This document shows positions 1 through 11,759 of a stretch of DNA of 64,000 nt, one piece after another. Every line of letters starts with the position of its first letter. Position 1 is the stretch's first letter. The DNA comes from Capsicum annuum (taxonomy: Eukaryota > Streptophyta > Magnoliopsida > Solanales > Solanaceae): contig NW_025892707.1 in assembly GCF_002878395.1 (NCBI RefSeq), forward strand, positions 248,498-312,497, read 5' to 3'. The notes below the pieces were generated by a model. The model was not told the origin of the DNA, did not search any database, and worked only from the letters and a program-made list of their open reading frames with translations. The position numbers and the translations under genes were made by a program.

Positions 1-63
1 TTCAAAGAAAGCTTCTAATATTTTTGAGATGATTTTAAGCAAGGAAAAGTATAGGGTATTACA
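1..63 (-). repeat. E1 3' LTR, terminal fragment
   Basis: These bases match 7552-7619, the other end of the E1 LTR pair, with a few substitutions, and finish in the same ATTACA. The rest of this LTR lies outside the window. Confidence 0.9.
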
Positions 64-80
64 ATATCTCCCCCTTGAGA
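64..80 (-). other. E1 polypurine tract
   Basis: Read on the minus strand this is a purine run containing AAGGGGGAGATA, directly upstream of the 3' LTR. That is where plus-strand DNA priming occurs in Ty3/gypsy elements. Confidence 0.75.
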
Positions 81-429
81 ATATTCTTCCTCGAATGAGA
101 CTAAGTTAAGGGAAAGAATAACCAACGTACATACTAAACATGAATACTGAATCATGATCTCATGACTGACATGAATGATAACTGAACATATCATACTGAA
201 CATGCATGTCTGATGCATGTGTAACTGATTCATGAATGCATGACTGGGTGTTTTGATGAACTAATTTTTTCACAATAAGAATGCATATATGATGCATAAT
301 TATATAACTAAGTTGATACATGAATGCTTGACTGAATATACAATGGTATTTAATACCAAGTTTGTGATGAACACTAAACATGAAATCAGGTAAGCTTAAG
401 GAGAACTGTTACCTTGAGCTTGATCTGAG

Positions 430-1960
430 TAGGCAGAGAAGAGGTGAGGATACTTGGTATGCATGTATTTTTCTGTTTCCTAAGTAGCTCCTTCGATAGA
501 CTGATTTTGCCAAAGAACTTTAACTAAAGGGACTTCTTTGTTCCTCAGTCTACGAGTCTGATAGTCTAGGATTTCAACTGGAATCTTTTCATAAAAGAAG
601 TTGTTTTGAACATTGATGCTCTGAATAGGGACTACAACTGCTGGGTCACCTATATATTTCTTGAGCAAAGAGACATGGAAGACTGGATGAACTGAGGCTA
701 GATCTGAAGGCAATTCGAGCTCATAAGCTACCTTGCCAAAGCGACTGAGAATCTTGAAGGGGTCGATATATCGAGGACAGTCGATATATCGAGGACTGAT
801 CTTTCCCTTCTTGCAAAACCTCTTCACTCCCTTCATGGAGAGATCTATAAATAGACATAGTCACCAATATCAAACTTGAGATCTTTTCTATGAACATCTG
901 CATAAGACTTCTCTCATCTCTGATCAGCCCAGAGTCTTTCTCTGATCAACTAGACTTTCTCTAAGGCATCGAATACCAAGTCAGGCCTTATAACTGAGGC
1001 CTCACTAACTTTGAACCAACCAATTAGAGATCTACATCTCCTACCATAGAGATCTTTGAATGGAGCCATGTGAATACTGGAATGATAATTGTTATTGTAT
1101 GCAAAATCAATCAAAGGCAAGTGGTCATCCCAACTACCCTTGAAATTAATTGCACACGCCCTTAGTATATCTTTAAAAGTCTGAATGGTCCTTTCTGCTT
1201 GACCATCTGTCTGAGGATGTAAGGCTATATTGAGATGAACTTGGGTACCAAGACCCTTTTAGAATGCTTTCCAGAAATGAGAGGTGAATTGGGTACCTCT
1301 GTCTAAGATAATAGATAGCAGAACACCGTGCAATCTGACCAACTCCCTGATGTAGAGTTTGGCATAATCCTCTGCTGAATAAGAGGTATGAACTAGAAGA
1401 AAATGAGCTGATTTGGTCATCCTATCTACAATGACCCAACCCAAATCATGTTGACAATGAGTTCAAGGAAAACCCATCACGAAGTCCATGTTCACTTTTT
1501 CCCACTTCCAAGTAGGAATACTGAACTCCTGCATGGACCCACTAGGCTTTTGATGCTCTATCTTAACCTGCTGACACGTAGAGCACTTAGCCACAAACTC
1601 TGCAATGTCTCTCTTCATCCCACTCCGCCAATAGATTTCCCATAAATCGCGGTACATCTTTGTGGCCCCTGGATGAATAGAGTAGCGTGCAACATGCGCT
1701 TTTGCAAGAATTCACTGCCTTAAGTCATCTATATATGGAACACACAGATGACCCTAAAAATGCAAAACACTATCTCCCCCTTGGGAGAAAACCTCTACTT
1801 TCTGATCCTTGACTGACTCTTTTAACTTGACAAGGCTAGGATCCCTATCTTGCTTTTCTTTTACCTCGGAAACTAGAGATGATTTAGAACTACTCTGAAC
1901 CCATATATCACCCTCATCTGTATAGACTAAGCAAATGCCTAGTCTCAAGATGATGGACGC
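430..1960 (-). pseudogene. E1 integrase with chromodomain, broken
   Basis: The minus-strand reading gives an H-H-C-C zinc-binding region near 1560-1720 (CSTCQQVK). The catalytic core follows, and its three acidic residues survive: D in NMDFVMG (about 1465-1490), D in ILDRGTQF (about 1290-1312) and E in AERTIQTF (about 1172-1200). The C-terminal SPRYI...VAYELELP segment and a chromodomain ([22 protein letters not shown]) run to about 480. The chromodomain Trp codon that usually follows GAT is now TAG. The integrase tail carries an 18-bp in-frame tandem duplication (762-797). Several other stops and frame changes occur, so this is a decayed coding region. Confidence 0.88.
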
Positions 1961-3250
1961 CCTAGGCTAACTTTTTCTTACTGTCCTTGATATGAGCAAC
2001 ACTATCCATAGATAGTCTACTGAGAGCGTCGACCACTATATTGGCCCTTCTCGGATGATAAAGGACACTTATGTCATAATCTCTCAAGAGCTATAACTAC
2101 CTTCTTTGATAAAGATTTAGATCTTTCTTAGAAAGACATACTGAAGTCTCTTATAATCCGAGAACACATCTACATGAACACCATATAGATAATGCCTCAA
2201 AATCTTCAAGGCAAATACTATAGTTGCTAACTCAAGATCATAAGTAGGATAATTATTCTCATAGGGTTTAAGATGTCTGGAGGAGTAGGCTATGACCTTA
2301 CTATGCTTCATGAGGACACAACCCAAACCTACTCTAGATGCATCTCAATACACTAAAACCCATCTGAACCATCTGAAAGAGCTAGAACTGGAGCTGAGGT
2401 GAGTCAAGTCTTCAACTCCTGAAAACTCTTCTCGCAAGGATCTGACCACTGAAACTGGACTTTCTTCTGAGAAAATTTGGACATAGGGGATGCAATAGAA
2501 TAAAATTCCTCAACAAACCGTCTATAACAGCTAGTGGACAAGGCCAGTTTCTCACTGCTTTAGTCTTTTGAGGATCTACTCTAATGTCATCACCGAAAAT
2601 GATATGTCTAAGGAATTCTACTGACCTTATCCAAAACTTGCACTTACTGAATTTGGCGAATAGATGATGATCTCTCAGAGTCTGAAGTACTGTTCTGAGA
2701 TGGTTTGTATGATCTCGCTTGCTGCGGGAATAGACCAGAATATCATCTATGAAGACTATGATGAACATATCCAAGTACTGCTTAAACACACGGTTCATCA
2801 AGTCCATGAAAGCTGCTACGGCATTGGTGAGACCAAAATCCATGACTAAAAATTCAAAGTGACCATATCGAGTACAAAAAGTTATTTTCAAAATGTCACA
2901 TTCTCTGACTCTGAGCTGATAATAGTCGGATCTGAGGTCTATCTTGGAGAAATAGCTAGCACCCTGAAGTTGGTCAAACAAGTCATCAATTCTGGAAAGA
3001 GGATACCTTTTCTTGACTGTGTCCTTATTAAGTTGACGGTAGTATATACACATTCTGAGAGAACCATCTTTCTTGTGACACACTAGGCCTGATGAATCCT
3101 TTATCTAAGAGATCCTTCAACTATTCTTTCAGTTCTTTGAGTTATGTTGGTGCCTTTCTATATGGTGGAATGGAGATAGGCTGAGTGTCTAGAAAAAGAT
3201 CAATACCGAAGTCTATTTCCCTTTTGGGAGGAATTCCTGGAAGATCTTCG
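1961..3250 (-). pseudogene. E1 reverse transcriptase and RNase H, broken
   Basis: The minus-strand reading shows RT motifs in order: [32 protein letters not shown], a [15 protein letters not shown] block, and the catalytic FIDDILVYS near 2745-2775. A frame break near 2560-2600 follows. RNase H then runs through [27 protein letters not shown] and [13 protein letters not shown] (about 2326-2117), keeping its Glu and Asp but with the usual His of DHK changed to Tyr. The FIDD core is intact, but the several stops exclude activity. Confidence 0.88.
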
Positions 3251-3399
3251 GGAAAGACATCTAAATATTCATTCATGACTAGGACTGATTCAGGACTGGG
3301 AATTTCAAAACTAGTGTCCTTAACTCAAACAAGATGATAGACACATCTTTTAGATATTATTTTCCATACACGAAGGTAGGAAATAAGTTAACCTCTGAA

Positions 3400-3765
3400 A
3401 ATGGATACACTAACCTTCCACTCTAGGACGGGTTCATTCAAAAACTGAAACTGAACTATTCTGTTTCTGCAGTCGACCGTGACATAGTAGGAATAAAGCC
3501 AAACCATATTGAGAATGACATCAAAATCAGTCATCTCTAATTTGACTAAGTCTACTGAAGTAAATTTCAGAGATATGATAACCGAGCAGTTCCTGTATAC
3601 CCATCGGGCTATGATGGTTTTACCTATTGGGGTAGAGACTGAAAAGGGTTCTACTAGATTTTTGGGACTAACTCTGAAATCGACTGCTATATAAAAAGTG
3701 ACAAAAGAAAAAAAAAACTCCTGGATCTAGCAAAGCGTAAACAGGCATATGAAAGATCTGTAACA
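3400..3765 (-). pseudogene. E1 aspartic protease region, broken
   Basis: The minus strand reads VYALLDPG at about 3727-3752, the retropepsin active-site segment in its DPG form, as also seen in E2. A decayed stretch follows that resembles the E2 protease (IIARRVYRNC, LEMTDFDVIL). A poly-A run near 3708-3716 interrupts the frame just after the active site. Confidence 0.7.
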
Positions 3766-3859
3766 TACCGATAACCATATAAGGAGAATTTTCCTGATCT
3801 TGTCAGGACTGAAGAGCATAAAGACGATTTGGGTGTTGCCCACTAGTAACACAGGAGGT

Positions 3860-4904
3860 GGCACCCTACTCTGTGGCCTGGCTTGCCACATCTGAAATAA
3901 ATACCACTGCCAGCTCTGCAAATACCCTTATGGTTCTTGCCACAAGTCTGGTAAAGAGGATAGGTGCGGGCACTGTTAACACTGCCCTAAGACTTAGAGC
4001 CTGGCGCGGCGGGCACTGTTAACACTGCCCTAAGACTTAGAGCCTGGCGCTCTATCTTTGTTACCCTCTCTGAACTTAGGAACTAGAGCATTGGAAGGAG
4101 TTGGAACTGATGACAGGATGAAATTAAGAAAAATTTCCTCCTTCTGACTTAGGCTGAGCAAAGTTGAAACTACCTGTCTTTGCTCTCTTATTCTACTTCT
4201 TTCTCATCTTAATCTTCTGCTCCCCTATCTGCTAAGCATAACTCATGAGCCTGGCTAAAGTTATGTCACTATTCAACATGGCGGATCTACACTTATTAAC
4301 CACACTATCGTTTACCCCTGAAACAAACTTACTCATCCTTGCCTTGATATCTGCAACCACATGAGGGGCATATCTAGCTAATTGAGAAAACTTAAAAGAA
4401 TACTCTTTCACTATCATATTGCCCTACCTGAGGTTGATGAATTCTAGCGCCTTAGCTTCTCTAAGCTCTAGGGGAAAGAATCTATCAAGGAACGCTGAAC
4501 CAAACTTCTCCCACTCAACTGACCCTGCATCGTCTGCCCTCTCTGACTTTCACTGCTTGAACAAAGTATGAGCCACATCTTGCAATTGATATGCAGCTAG
4601 CTTAGCACTTTCACTATACGTAACCCCCATTATGTTTGTAACCTTTTACACCCTGAACTAAGAATTCCTAAGGGTCCTCATCTGTCTTAGACCCAAGAAA
4701 GGATGGATGATTTATTTAGTTAAAGTCCTGAATCCTGGCTACAACAGAATTGGCCACTGGGTTGGCCAGAACGATAGCTGGTCGTTCATTCTGAGCAGCA
4801 ACTGAGTTAGCAAGAGTAGTTAATACAGCTCAGAAATCTGCATGAGAAACATATTCGTCCAAGGGATCTTCTTGGACAGGCGGGGTTCTTCTCTTGGGAG
4901 GCAT
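3860..4904 (-). pseudogene. E1 gag, broken
   Basis: The minus-strand start is the ATG at 4904, giving MPPKRRTPPVQEDPLDEYVS, a typical chromovirus gag beginning. The nucleocapsid core follows, including the segment at 4232-4417 (VKEYSFKFSQLARYAPHVV). A zinc knuckle remains at about 3870-3950 (FRCGKPGHRVGC), but its first Cys is now Tyr and its spacing is short. A 43-bp tandem duplication at 3966-4051 shifts the frame. The start lies about 200 bp downstream of the primer site. Confidence 0.8.
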
Positions 4905-5110
4905 GTTCTAAAATAAGGAGAAAAAATAGATTAGACTGAGAGATTAGATTGAGATTATACTTACTGACAAGAAATAAATACTGAAAGAAGGAAAATAGTT
5001 CCTAAAACATCTTATAGCCTCCTTCACATCAATGTGGCGCGTAACACACCTATGTACAAAACTCTACTAGATGCAGATTTTAGACTTCCTAGGACTCTAT
5101 TGAACCTTAG

Positions 5111-5122
5111 GCTCTGATACCA
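5111..5122 (-). other. E1 primer-binding site (tRNA-iMet)
   Basis: The minus strand reads TGGTATCAGAGC, the exact complement of the plant initiator tRNA-Met 3' end, 4 bp from the LTR edge. It fixes the element's orientation and the LTR boundary. Confidence 0.92.
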
Positions 5123-5126
5123 AGTT

Positions 5127-7619
5127 TGTAATGCCCCAAACCTAGTATTCAAAATGCTACACGGTGCTCATGACCCCGAAGGACAACGACCTAACCCATG
5201 ACTGATATCTGTACCTGTATACTGCATAATATACTGAATAATACAGAAACATGAAATGAAAGGCCATAAGGTTCACATAACTAAAGTAAAACATAACATC
5301 TAAACGAGGTATGAAATACCCAAAATAACTAAAATAACTGTCTGAACATAATAGACTGGAAAGCCTCTAACTGACTAAACTATCTGAATAAGAAGTTGAT
5401 GGGACATGTCCCCAACTAACTCCAACTAATAAACTAATTAATGAGATAATAGAGAAATAATCATGTCCTCGAAGGATGAGGACTCACTGCTAACTCTGAC
5501 TGCTGATAGCTAGAATCTACTGATGCTCTAGAGCTCGTGTCTCTGAACCTATGGTATAAGACACCATAGCATAAATGCCTCAGTACTTTGAATGTACTGG
5601 TATGCATGTGAGGTAGGTTGAATGCATGGGGTTCATATGCATAAACAATACTGGCTAACTAACTAATATGAACGTGAGAATTCATTCATGCATACATAGT
5701 AATTATATCTAACATCGTGATAACATGAGTATGTTGATGACTAACATGACTAATGACTGAATTCTAATAACTGATAACATGCGTGACTGTATCTGACAGT
5801 CCTGAATCTAATGGAACTAGCTGAGTTCCATACAATATCTGAGTTGACTGTATCTGTAGTCCTGAATTCTGAAGAACTATCTGAGTTCTTTTACTGAGAC
5901 TCATACTAAGCCTGTGGGAGGTAGTCATCTAACCAACATGCCCCAAATGATGCATTATAGCTGAATTGGGGTCCGATTTGTGCCTTGATTGGAAAGGTGT
6001 CAATACCTAAGGACAATATGTAAGTGACCCAATATAACAAGTAACTCTAATGAGAACGGTGGGAACCCTCATATAGTAGGCTAAGCCACCTAATCTACCC
6101 TCATATAGTAGGCTATAATGTCTCAACCTATGTTGGCTATATAGTTCTGGAACGCAATTGCTTGTAAGAATCACACCCTCATATAACAGGTTAGTTTCCA
6201 TCCTTGGGCTCGCTCGGTGCTAATTTCTACTCTCATCTGAATAAATACTGAACATGATTTACTAAACTAAACATGAACTGAGTTACTGACTTTTGTTGAC
6301 TGATGAAATACTACTGATATCTAACAACTAACAGAGTTCATGAGATCATAGAGATTTCCTGAGTCATAAGATTGTCTGAAGTCTAAGGATCATATCTTGA
6401 CTGAGAGTATCATGGAAACATGATAAGAATCTAGGAACACAACTAATATTTTGGGTACAAGTACCCCCAGGACTCGTTATAAGGAAACTAACAAAGCATG
6501 ACCTACTTGAATGCATCAGTAACATCATAATCCATAATACATTTATTGAAGCATTTCATCAAACATGTGATCTGTATAAACTTGTACATACATAGGGATT
6601 TCATGACATCATGCTAGTTGGGTATTTTCCTTCATCTAGGCATTTAAACAAACACATGGTTGGCATGGTATGCATAAACAACATTATACAACAATTAAAC
6701 ATCATGATTCAATTCTAATTTCATCATGCAGGGGTTTAATCATAGGTTTACATGAATCTACCTCTATACTAATCAAATCCTCATAAAATTTATCCTTCAA
6801 CTTGGAATAGAATTCAATTACTCATTATTAACATGAACAAGAGCAGCCCAATCATGAAATTTGTAAAGGAAAACCATAAACTTAAACTTTAAAAAGAGAT
6901 TCTTGGGTTTCATGGACGGAAGGAGTCCATGAATAAACACTATACATACCTGGGTTGAGTTTTCTTAATATTCTTGAGCTTGAAGAATTTGAATCTCTTA
7001 GTTCTTGAAGAAGATCTGGATTTTGTTCTTGGAGATTAATGTTAGAGAGTAAACCCTAGTTTTGTTGTTGTGAAAGAATAATAAATTTCTGAGCTTTGGT
7101 AGGATATAATTGGGTATATAAACGGGTGGTAAAATACCAAAAAGCCCCTTTTAAAATGGCTTTAATTTGCTAAATTGGGACCTGCGATGGTCCATCACTA
7201 AGGCGATGTTCTGTCATTTCGACCATTGTATGTGGTCCAAGAAAAGGGCTTACTGCCTAAGTAGCGGTGGCCTGGGAAACGGTCCATCACAAGTTTGACA
7301 GTCCATCAACCTGCCCGTCGCACCTTATCCAGATGGTGGCCTTACTGTTTCCCTTACGACAGTCATGGGCGACGGTCCGTCGGCCTCACCATTGCACCTG
7401 GGCGGTTTTTACTGCCTTGTGTATTTTGGCCATAACTTTCTCCTCCGATTTTGGACTTTCATGAAATTGGTATCGTTGTAAAGCTAATTTAATTTCCCGT
7501 ATGAAAAAGAAAAGTGAAAATCTTAAAAATACCACATGTACAAAGTGGATTCATCTTTCAAAGAAAGTGTCTAACATTCTTGAAATGATTTTAAGCTAGG
7601 AAAAGTATGGGGTATTACA
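5127..7619 (-). repeat. E1 5' LTR
   Basis: The LTR is about 2.49 kb and runs from TGTAATGCC at 5127 to ATTACA at 7619. Its outer end matches positions 1-63. The block at 7180-7400 is GC-rich with repeated GGTCC(A/G)TC palindromic motifs. Near 6050-6190 the motif CCTCATATAGTAGGCTA and variants recur three times. No ORF in it looks real. Confidence 0.92.
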
Positions 7620-8196
7620 ACTTTCTTGGCTGATTTTGGACCATAATTTATCTAGTAGGTGATGCACCTACTTTCCCATTATATTGGGCCTTTGTGGATC
7701 AAAAACTATTAGGCTTTGGCTGGCCATTCTCCTTCTTTTCTCTTCTTTAATTTGGGCCAGAATTAATTTAAGTAGGTGGTAATGTACTTGGCCCAGTAAT
7801 CTGGTCAAGGGAGTCTTAGTAGGTGATACACCTACTTAGTTCTTAGGTTGGTCAAAAGGTTAAAGTAGGTGACTCACCTACTATCTTGAATCAGTCAAGC
7901 AAGCACCTTAATAATTTATTCAATTTTAATATCAAAATGCTTATAGTTAAACTTAAAACTTATGTACACTTGGTCACTTCATCCTTTGGATTCAAATACC
8001 TACTTAAGATCCCAAGTTTAGATACTCTCATAGATGGTAACTTAATCGTACCACGTTTCAATTTATGAGAGAATTCCTTCAAACCTATCTTACCATCACT
8101 AATCACATAGGATACCCAAGCCCATAACCTACCCCATAAGTCCATATCAAATGTCACATGAGTAGAACTAGTACACGCGGAATGTAGGGTATTACA
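7620..8196 (-). repeat. E2 3' LTR, partial
   Basis: This matches 15584-16151 of the other E2 LTR with scattered changes and an indel of about 20 bp near 7770. It ends ...GGGTATTACA like its partner. It contains three copies of the dyad AGTAGGTGANNCACCTACT-type sequence. Confidence 0.92.
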
Positions 8197-8212
8197 TCCT
8201 ATCCCCTTAGAA
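8197..8212 (-). other. E2 polypurine tract
   Basis: The minus strand reads TAAGGGGATAGGA immediately before the 3' LTR, the expected plus-strand primer site. Confidence 0.7.
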
Positions 8213-8339
8213 ACATTCGTCCCCGAATGCTCGCATAACTAGCTAGCCTGAATGAATATAAGACTCATTTTAAATTGTTGTTATCCACATAACACTTGTA
8301 TATTTATACTTACTTGTTTATTTCCCTAATCAGCATCCT

Positions 8340-9600
8340 TGGACCAAATCTTTAGATTCAAATAAATGAGGGTACTTTGACTTCATTGCTTCTTTGGCTT
8401 TCTATGTAATTTCTTCTACTTGCGGGCTCCTCCAAAGCACTTTTACTGAAGCTACTTCTTTATTTCTTAACTTCTTAAGTTACCGATCTAGTATAGAAAT
8501 AGGTACTTCTTCATAGGTGAGTTCTTCCGTAACCTGCACATCTTTAGTGGGAGTAATATGAGAAGGATCTCCTAGGCACTTGCAGAGCATTGAGGCATGA
8601 AACACCAGATGCACTATTGAAAGCTCTTGGGGTAGGTCTAACTCATATGCCACTTGTCCAAATCTTTGAATAATTTTATAAGGCCCTATATAGCAAGACT
8701 TAGTTTTCCCTTTTTACCAAACCTCATCACCCCTTTCATTGAAGAAACCTTTAAGAACACCTAATCTCCTATAGCAAACTCTAAACCTCTTCTTCTAGTA
8801 TCCACATATGATTTATGTCGACTTTGAGCTATTTATAACCATCATTGTATTACCTTAACTTTTTATATAGCTTGATGAACAAGATCTGGCCCAAATAAAG
8901 TAGTTTCACCCACCTCAAACCACCCAATTGGTGATCTACACTTTCTGTCATATAAAGCTTTATAAGGCGCCATTTTGATACTCGAGTGATAACTATTATT
9001 GTATGCAAACTCAATTAGTGTAAAATGATCATCCCAACTACCTTTGAAGTCCAATACACAAGCACGCAACATATCCTCTAGGTTTGGATTGTACGTTCCG
9101 CCTGGCCATCCGTTTGAGGGTGAAAAGATGTGCTTAAACTCACTTGCATTTCCAAACTCTTCTGGAATGACCTCAAAAAATATGCGGTAAATTGAGATCC
9201 TCTATCCGATATAATAGAGATTGGGACTCCATGTATCCAAACTATCTCTTTAATATAGAATTTTGCATACTCTTCAGCTGTGTATATAGTCTTAACTGGT
9301 AGAAAGTGTGCTGATTTGGTGAGTTATCAACTATTACCCATATAGAATCACACTTTTGAGATGAGAGAGGTAGACCAGTGATGAAATCCATGTTGACAAT
9401 ATCCCACTTCCAAGTTGGGAGCTCCATAAGCTGTATATTACCTCCTGGCTTTTGGTACTCCACTTTGACTTGTTAATAATTTGGACATTCAGTTACAAAT
9501 TCTGCAATGTTCTTCTTTGTGTCACCCCACCAATACACCTTTATCAATTCATGATACCTTTTAGTTGAACAAGAATGGATAGAATATCTTGAATGATGTG
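8340..9600 (-). pseudogene. E2 integrase with chromodomain, broken
   Basis: The minus strand reads a zinc-binding region (HHSRYSIH ... ECPNY, last Cys lost) at about 9480-9610. The core follows with NMDFITGLPL (9370-9400) and the segment at 8863-9072 (NNSYHSSIKMAPYKALY). A frame-broken C-terminal barrel comes next. A chromodomain reads KKLRNKEVASVKVLWRSP and ends near MKSKYPHLF (about 8350-8490). Its conserved Trp codon is TAG, as in E1. Multiple stops make it a pseudogene. Confidence 0.88.
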
Positions 9601-11165
9601 CCTCCGTCATAATTTGCTTTCTTAGCCCATCTACATTAGGTGCACATAATCTATTTTGGCATCGAAGTATTCCCTCTTTTGTAAGCTCAAATGCCTTTGT
9701 CACACCTTGTTGTACATTCTCCTTAAGCTGTAAAAGAATAGGATCTATGTATTGCTTCTCCTTAACTTCGGCTACTAATGAGGATTCTGTTACATTTTGT
9801 ACAATAATGCCTTTGTCTGAAGATTCAATAAGGAGAACCCCCAAGCTAGATAATTGGTGTAGATCCTTATTTATCCCTTGCCTTTCTGCGAGCTTCCTAT
9901 AATTACTTGCCATCGCCTTTCGACTTAGTGCATCAGCTACCACATTTGCTTTCCCCAGATCATATAAAATATCAACATCATAGTCTTTAAATAGCTTAAG
10001 CCATCTTCGTTGCCTCAAATTTAGGTCTCTCTGGTTAAAGAGGTACTGCAAACTCTTGTGATGTATATATCAATATGAAACCCATACAAGTAGTGGCACC
10101 ATATTTTTAAAGCAAATATAACTGCTGCTAACTTAAGATCATGTGTTGGATAATTCTTCTCATGTGGCCGCAACTGTCTTGAGGCATAAGCTATTACTTT
10201 ACCATGTTGCATCAAAACACATCCTAAGCCAACTCTTGAAGTATCACAATATACCACATAGCCTTTCGTGCCATTCGGAAGTACCAATATGGGTATAGAA
10301 GTCAAATCATTCTTCAAATCTTGAAAACTTCTTTCAAAAGTTTCATTCAATTGAAACGTAGCTTCTTTGTGTGTTAGTTTTACTAAAGGTGCAGAAATAG
10401 AAGAAAACCCCTCAATGAACCTTCTATAATAACCTTACAAGCCTAGGAAACTACGAACCTCCATAGGCGTCATGGGTCTTGGCCAGTTCTTCACTATCTC
10501 TACTTTTGAGAATCAACTCTTATCCCTTCATCAGCTATAATATAACCCAAGAATGCTACCGATTTTAACCAAAACTCACATTTGGAGAACTTTGCATACA
10601 GCTTACAATTGCAAAGGATTTGTAACACCTATCGCAAATGATTAGCATGGTCTTTTTCTGATCTTGAATACACCATAATATCATCTATAAATACAATAAC
10701 AAATACATCTAATAATGGCTTAAATACTCTATTCATCAAATCCATGAAAGCTGATGGTGCATTAGTTAGCCCAAATGACATAACTAAAAACTCAAAATGA
10801 CCATATCGCATTTGAAAAGCCATTTTAGGTATATCTTTCTCCTTTACTCTCAGTTGGTGATAACCTGACCTCAAGTCAATCTTTGAGAAGCATTTAGCAC
10901 CTTGTAACTAATCAAACAAATCATTAATTCTACGAAGGGTATATTTGTTCTTAATTGTCACCTTATTCAATTGTTGGTAATCAATACACATTCTCAACAT
11001 GCCATCTTTCTTACGTACAAATAACACCGGTGTGCCCCAAGGAGATATACTAGGCCTTATGAAACCCTTTTCCAACAAATCTTTTAATTGTTCTTTCAAT
11101 TTATGTAATTCTGCAGGGGACATTCTATATGGAGGAATGGAAATTGGTTGAGCACTTGGGATCAC
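9601..11165 (-). pseudogene. E2 reverse transcriptase and RNase H, broken
   Basis: RT is seen at 11165-10629: [20 protein letters not shown], a CIDYQQLNK motif, [14 protein letters not shown], and the catalytic FIDDIMVYS. RNase H follows at 10350-9900 ([36 protein letters not shown], then the tether reading DLGKANVVADALSRKAM). Breaks near 10900, 10600, 10400 and 10040 split the frame. Individual segments are better preserved than in E1 or E3. Confidence 0.9.
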
Positions 11166-11186
11166 ATCAATACCAAACTCTACTTC

Positions 11187-11749
11187 TCATTCTGTAGGTA
11201 AACCCAAAAGCTCTTCAGGAAATACATCGAGAAATTCATTTACCACTGAAATGGATTGAAGAGACAGTATATATTTCACCCTTACTAGATAACATATGTA
11301 TCCTTTGGACATCATCTTCCTTGCCTTAATATAATAAATAAACTTACCCCTTAGTGCCCCAATATTACCCCTCCACTCAAGGACTGCTTCCTTTGTAAAA
11401 TAGAAATGCACCCTCTAGCTCGGTAATCTATTGTGGCATAACAAGAAGACAGCCAATCCATACCCATTATAACATCAAAATCCACCATTTCAAGATCCAC
11501 AAGGTCAGCCAATGTATCACGATTACAAAAAGTTACTATACAATTACTATAAACTCTTCTAGCTATAATAGATTCGCCAATTGGTATAGATACTTCAAAT
11601 GGCTTAGCCAGTGATTCTGGTGTTCTTTTAAACTTTCCAGCAATTAATGGAGTAACATATGATAATGTAGAGCCTGGATCAATTAATGCATATACCTTAT
11701 GTGAAAAGATTGATATTGTACCTGTAACCACGTCAGGAAAAGCCTCCAA
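11187..11749 (-). pseudogene. E2 aspartic protease
   Basis: The minus strand gives VTGTISIFSHKVYALIDPGS, with the active-site triplet in DPG form, then TLSYVTP and DFDVIMGMDWLSSCYATIDY, a typical chromovirus protease that is open over 132 codons. The frame then shifts into a linker (11411-11187, VVNEFLDVFPEELLGLP) leading to RT. Confidence 0.85.
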
Positions 11750-11759
11750 ATTTTGTCGA

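Larger units (their letters stand above)
1..7619 (-). mobile_element. E1: Ty3/gypsy chromodomain retrotransposon, nested in E2
   Basis: A nearly full-length LTR retrotransposon read on the minus strand. In minus-strand order it has the 5' LTR (7619-5127), a tRNA-Met primer site, gag, protease, RT, RNase H, integrase with a C-terminal chromodomain, a polypurine tract, and the last 63 bp of the 3' LTR at the window edge. The PR-RT-RH-IN order and the chromodomain place it in the chromoviruses, most likely the Tekay/Del lineage. Stops and frameshifts break every domain, so it is not autonomous. It is inserted in the 3' LTR of E2: base 7620 continues exactly at the E2 LTR position equivalent to 15584. 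Confidence 0.93.
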
